From assembly GCA_035644395.1 (NCBI GenBank), contig DASQOR010000083.1:54600-118599 (forward strand): a DNA stretch of 64,000 nucleotides, in the 5' to 3' direction. A model generated the notes under the pieces. That model was given only the letters and a program-made list of their open reading frames with translations, was not told the origin of the DNA and did no database searches. Positions 60,641 to 64,000 of the stretch are shown one piece after another; positions within the stretch are counted from its first letter, which is position 1, and every line of letters starts with the position of its first letter. Origin of the DNA: JBGPLJ01 sp035644395. GTDB lineage: Bacteria > Pseudomonadota > Gammaproteobacteria > Steroidobacterales > Steroidobacteraceae. Both the position numbers and the translations under genes were made by a program.

Positions 60641-61741
60641 ATGGCGGGTGTGCGGCAAACGGCGATTCCGTGCACGCTGATGCGCGGCGGCACCTCGAAG
60701 GGTCCGTTCTTCCTCGCAAGCGACCTGCCGGCCACCGACGCACTCCGGGACCGGGTGCTGCTCGCGGCGATGGGCTCGCCCGACCCGCGCCAGATCGACG
60801 GCGTCGGCGGCGCCGAGCCGCTGACGAGCAAGGTTGCCATCGTCTCGAAGTCGGATCGCCCCGACGTCGACGTCGACTACCTGTTCGCGCAGGTCTCGAT
60901 CGAGAAGGCGCTCGTCGACGTCAGCCCGAACTGCGGCAACATGCTCGCAGGCGTCGGACCGTTCGCCATCGAGCAAGGCCTGGTGCCGGCCGGGGATCCG
61001 GCAACGCGCGTCGCGATCTACATGGTCAACACGGGCAATCTCGCTGTCGCAACCGTCCAGACGCCAGGCGGCAAAGTGCGCTACGACGGCGACACCGCGA
61101 TCGCCGGCGTACCGGGCACCGCGGCGCCGATACCGATCGATTTCCTCGACACGGCGGGCTCCGTCTGCGAGACGCTCCTGCCGACCGGCCACGAGCGCGA
61201 CACGGTCGACGGGATCGAGGTCACGTGCATCGACAACGGCATGCCGGTCGTCGTGATCCCGGCACGCGCCCTCGGGAAGACGGGATACGAATCCCCGAGA
61301 GATCTCGACGCCGACGCGCCGTTCAAGGCGCGCCTCGAAAAACTGCGGCTTGCCGTCGGGCCGCTGATGGGTCTCGGCGACGTGCGCGACAAGGTCGTGC
61401 CGAAGATGACCTTGATCGCGCCACCGCGCGCCGGCGGCCACGTCTCGACCCGCACCTTCATTCCGATCCGCTGCCACGCGGCCATCGGCGTGCTCGGCGC
61501 CGTGAGCGTCGCGACGGCATGCGTGTTGCCAGGTTCGGTGGCCGAAGGCATCGCGCTGCGCCCGAGCGGTTCGCCGCTCCTCTTTTCCGTCGAACATCCG
61601 AGCGGCGAATTCACCGTGAGGCTCGAAGTGTCCGGCGCCGGAGCGAATTTCAAAGTGGGCCGGTCCGGCATCCTGCGCACGGCGCGTGCGCTCTTCGAAG
61701 GCCGGATTCTCATCCCGCGCGGCGTCTGGACTGGAAAATAA
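60641..61741 (+). CDS. galD: 4-oxalomesaconate tautomerase (GalD/LigU, PrpF family)
   Basis: Isomerises 4-oxalomesaconate between keto and enol forms in gallate and protocatechuate 4,5-cleavage pathways. The 366-aa protein matches GalD of Pseudomonas in many stretches: PCTLMRGGTSKGPFFL, GSPDPRQIDGVGGAEPLTSK, DVSPNCGNMLAGVGPFA, CIDNGMPVVVIPA and RCHAAIGVLGAVSVATACVL. The cysteine/base residues of the PrpF fold (NCGN) are present. Together with the adjacent aldolase it makes the end of an OMA-CHA route; the hydratase between them is not obvious. A hairpin CCGAC/GTCGG follows the stop. Confidence 0.92.
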   Translation: MAGVRQTAIPCTLMRGGTSKGPFFLASDLPATDALRDRVLLAAMGSPDPRQIDGVGGAEPLTSKVAIVSKSDRPDVDVDYLFAQVSIEKALVDVSPNCGNMLAGVGPFAIEQGLVPAGDPATRVAIYMVNTGNLAVATVQTPGGKVRYDGDTAIAGVPGTAAPIPIDFLDTAGSVCETLLPTGHERDTVDGIEVTCIDNGMPVVVIPARALGKTGYESPRDLDADAPFKARLEKLRLAVGPLMGLGDVRDKVVPKMTLIAPPRAGGHVSTRTFIPIRCHAAIGVLGAVSVATACVLPGSVAEGIALRPSGSPLLFSVEHPSGEFTVRLEVSGAGANFKVGRSGILRTARALFEGRILIPRGVWTGK

Positions 61742-61794
61742 TCCGACACTTTCCGTCGGCGCCGCGGACTTAATGCATCGCGGAGTGAGAACCG

Positions 61795-61829
61795 AATCGC
61801 GCTTTGTCAAATTTCCCGACGGCGCGATT
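61795..61829. repeat. Inverted repeat upstream of the copper-radical oxidase gene
   Basis: AATCGCGC (61795-61802) and GCGCGATT (61822-61829) are perfect 8-bp arms with a 19-nt spacer, in the 193-nt gap between galD and the oxidase gene. It may be an operator; a TTGTCA hexamer lies in the spacer. The gap suggests the oxidase has its own promoter. Confidence 0.4.
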
Positions 61830-61934
61830 TTCAGCGCGCGCAGCGCCTGAATCTAGCTGCTACGATTCCCTGAAATGGCGTACCGGAGGCAACAGCCGGA
61901 CGCCCAAGAAGAACTCGCTTCTGAAGGGAAATCG

Positions 61935-64000
61935 ATGACCACCCATCGTTCGCCGGCTTCGTCCGCGCACGCGGCTTTACGTTCCACCCGTTATCGCAAG
62001 ACGCGCTGGCTGCAACTGCTCTCCGCCTGGCTTGCATTCGGCGCGGCCTCGCTCGCGCTCGCCGACAACGTGACCGGCGACTGGATTTCCCCCCAGGACA
62101 ACAACTGGCCGCTGATCCCGATTCATGCGGCCCTCACGCCCGATGGCCGCGTGCTCACCTACGGTACGGACGGCACCGGCAAGCAGACGGGCTTCTTCAT
62201 CTACGACGTGTGGAATCCGGCGTCGGGCCTCGGCGGCGGCCACACGACGATCGCCAATCAGACGGCGACGGACATCTTCTGCAGCTCGCAGGTCATCATG
62301 CCGCTCGACGGCACCATTCTCATCGCCGGCGGCGACAACTGGACCGGTACCGGTACGACCAACACCGGCAACAACAACAGCAACCTCTTTGCCTACGGCA
62401 ACAATTCGCTCGCGCGCGGCGCCAACATGAATCGCGCGCGCTGGTATTCGTCCTCCACGGTGCTCCTCAACGGCGAGGTCTACGTCCAGGGCGGCAACGG
62501 CGGCGCCGATTTTCCGGAAGTCCGCCAGAGCGGCGGCACGTTTCGCCTGTTGACGGGCGCCAGCACGTCGGGACTCGCGGCGACCTTCCCGCGCAATTTC
62601 CTGGCGCCGGACGGCCGCGTGTTCGGCTACGACACCAACGGCAACATGTACTACGTGACCACCGCGGGCACGGGAACCTTTACCGGCGCCGGCCAGTTCA
62701 ATTCGGCCTATGCCGGCTGGACTTCGGGCGCCGCGATGTTCCGCCCCGGCAAGATCCTGCAGATGGGCGGCAACTCGAACGGCGCCGTCCTCATCGACAT
62801 CACCGGCCCGGCGCCGGCCGTCACGACGCAGCCGACCATGTCGAGCAAACGCCAGTGGGTATCGGCCACCGTCATGGCCGACGGTCGCGTGGTCGCGACC
62901 GGCGGCACGGAACAGGACAACGTGCTCACGGGTATCAACAACACGGCGGAAATCTGGAATCCCGCGACCGGCCAATGGTTCGTCGGCCCGCCCGGCTCGC
63001 GCGCGCGCATGTATCACTCCGGCGCCCTGCTGCTGCCGGATGCCACGGTCATGGTCCACGGCGGCGGCGCACCGGGGCCGCTCAACAATCAGCACGCGGA
63101 AATCTACCGGCCGAGCTATCTCTTCCTGCCGTCGAGCACGACGCTCGCGCCGCGACCGACGATCGGGTCATGGCCCCAGACCACCATCGACAACGGCCAG
63201 CACTTCACACTCGACGTGGGCGCATCGACCATCAGCCGCGTCACGATGGTGCGCTCGGGATCCGTCACGCACAGCGTCAACATGGACCAGCGCTTCCTCG
63301 AGCTGCCGTTCACGCAGTCCGGCTCCGTGATCGACACCCAGGTGCCCCTGAGCGCAGGCGAAGCGCCCGGCGGCTACTACATGCTGTTCGTCATCGACAA
63401 CCAGGGCGTACCGTCGACCGCAAAGATGCTGCGCCTGAGCGTTGCGGCGAATCCGAACATCGCACTCGACTACACGCCGTCGATCGGCGGATCGGGCGGA
63501 GCCCAATTCACCGTGGCCTGCAATCCGGACGAAGTGCTCGTCGGCGTCGCCGGCCGCGCATCGACGACCGACTACGTCTATCAGGTCTCCGGGCAGTGCG
63601 TGCGCGTCGATCAATTCGGTCACTGGGTGGGAAGTCCCGTCACGCGCGGCGGCGCCGGCGGCACCGGCGGCACGCCCTTCACCAAGACTTGCCCGACGAA
63701 TTTCGCGATCAGCGGCTTCAGCAGCCGCTCGGCCACCTACGTCAACCAGATCAATCTCGAGTGCAAGGCGATTACGGCTTCCGGCCGCGTGAGCGGCACC
63801 GCCCAGGCGCTCGGTGCCGTTGGCAGCACGCAGGGCACGGCGAACGCGTCCATGAGTTGCGGCACCGGCAATCCGGTGTACGCGATGTACGGGCGCGGCG
63901 GGAGCTGGCTCGACAACTTCGGCATGCAGTGCCGGCAGGCGGTCATCACGCCGATTGCCGTCAACTCCCCGCCGACGGTCACCAATCCCGGCAACCAGTC
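61935..64000 (+). CDS. Secreted galactose/glyoxal-oxidase-type copper-radical oxidase (partial, runs off the window)
   Basis: 688 codons are visible with no stop. GAAGGG lies 6 nt before the ATG. A signal peptide ends near ASLALA-DN (43). Seven kelch-like blades follow, then the early-set domain (from PRPTIGSWP, about 407). All cofactor residues of the Cu-radical site are present: C116 (DIFCSS) and Y171 (RWYSSS) for the Cys-Tyr cross-link, axial Y360 and H361 (RMYHSG), and H446 (THSVNMDQR); the H361-H446 distance of 85 residues equals that in galactose oxidase. A cysteine-containing C-terminal domain of two related units and the start of an Ig-like domain (PPTVTNPGNQ) follow. It would oxidise an alcohol or aldehyde outside the cell, releasing H2O2. 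Confidence 0.85.
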   Translation, partial: MTTHRSPASSAHAALRSTRYRKTRWLQLLSAWLAFGAASLALADNVTGDWISPQDNNWPLIPIHAALTPDGRVLTYGTDGTGKQTGFFIYDVWNPASGLGGGHTTIANQTATDIFCSSQVIMPLDGTILIAGGDNWTGTGTTNTGNNNSNLFAYGNNSLARGANMNRARWYSSSTVLLNGEVYVQGGNGGADFPEVRQSGGTFRLLTGASTSGLAATFPRNFLAPDGRVFGYDTNGNMYYVTTAGTGTFTGAGQFNSAYAGWTSGAAMFRPGKILQMGGNSNGAVLIDITGPAPAVTTQPTMSSKRQWVSATVMADGRVVATGGTEQDNVLTGINNTAEIWNPATGQWFVGPPGSRARMYHSGALLLPDATVMVHGGGAPGPLNNQHAEIYRPSYLFLPSSTTLAPRPTIGSWPQTTIDNGQHFTLDVGASTISRVTMVRSGSVTHSVNMDQRFLELPFTQSGSVIDTQVPLSAGEAPGGYYMLFVIDNQGVPSTAKMLRLSVAANPNIALDYTPSIGGSGGAQFTVACNPDEVLVGVAGRASTTDYVYQVSGQCVRVDQFGHWVGSPVTRGGAGGTGGTPFTKTCPTNFAISGFSSRSATYVNQINLECKAITASGRVSGTAQALGAVGSTQGTANASMSCGTGNPVYAMYGRGGSWLDNFGMQCRQAVITPIAVNSPPTVTNPGNQ

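Noticed and set aside
62990..63020. Possible frameshift in the copper-radical oxidase at a CG repeat
   Set aside because: Codon-by-codon reading keeps C116, Y171, Y360, H361 and H446 in one frame from the ATG, so the frame is continuous.

Overview
The window is a very GC-rich chromosomal segment of a gammaproteobacterium. The gene order gyrA-serC-(serA)-pheA-hisC, ubiG-mupP-yciK-type SDR, smc-zipA-ligA, dksA-gluQRS and yciO/trpS-scpA-scpB-rluB is the Pseudomonas/Xanthomonas-like arrangement. Together with a PhaR-type regulator and a TonB receptor catabolic locus it suggests a Steroidobacter/Nevskia/Xanthomonas-like lineage; the genus cannot be fixed from the sequence. I see no tRNA, rRNA, insertion sequence, prophage or CRISPR array.

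Layout. (1) 12-7134, minus strand: gyrA and an amino-acid operon (serC, serA, pheA, hisC). (2) 7362-11643, plus: ubiG, mupP, rmuC, a phytoene-synthase-like gene and a YciK-type SDR, all overlapping. (3) 11664-17249, minus: yciO, trpS, scpA, scpB, an RluB-like gene that has lost its catalytic residue, and an LpxL-type acyltransferase. (4) 17348-19162, plus: yciB, bolA, a parvulin-like lipoprotein. (5) 19183-25519, minus: smc, zipA, ligA. (6) 25625-28409, plus: queF, dksA, gluQRS, phaR. (7) 28478-38654, minus: the translation/RNA-decay cluster rimP-nusA-infB-rbfA-[M20 hydrolase]-truB-rpsO-pnp, headed by a structured leader with two intrinsic terminators. (8) 38677-43276, minus: a GGDEF-EAL protein, a bacterioferritin, a small helical protein and a di-haem cytochrome whose 5' leader carries a c-di-GMP class I (GEMM) riboswitch. 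(9) 43432-64000: an accessory uptake/catabolism/efflux region.

Region 9 is the most distinctive part. A TonB-dependent receptor and an MFS transporter (minus strand) diverge from a LysR regulator. Downstream of LysR lies a tight 13-kb plus-strand run: an IlvD/Edd-family dehydratase, an FAD oxidoreductase, the large and small subunits of aconitase X, a three-gene RND efflux system whose outer-membrane factor is fused to a periplasmic substrate-binding domain, then LigK/GalC-type 4-carboxy-4-hydroxy-2-oxoadipate aldolase and GalD/LigU-type 4-oxalomesaconate tautomerase. No recognisable oxalomesaconate hydratase is present, so aconitase X is a candidate for that step. The last gene, cut by the window end, is a secreted galactose/glyoxal-oxidase-type copper-radical oxidase with every cofactor residue in place.

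Recurring oddities are proteins that keep their fold but lose key residues (RluB-like, M20 hydrolase, GGDEF domain, two-cysteine DksA, SDR serine) and non-ATG or non-canonical starts (ubiG, hisC, rmuC, pnp, truB, LysR, ligK).
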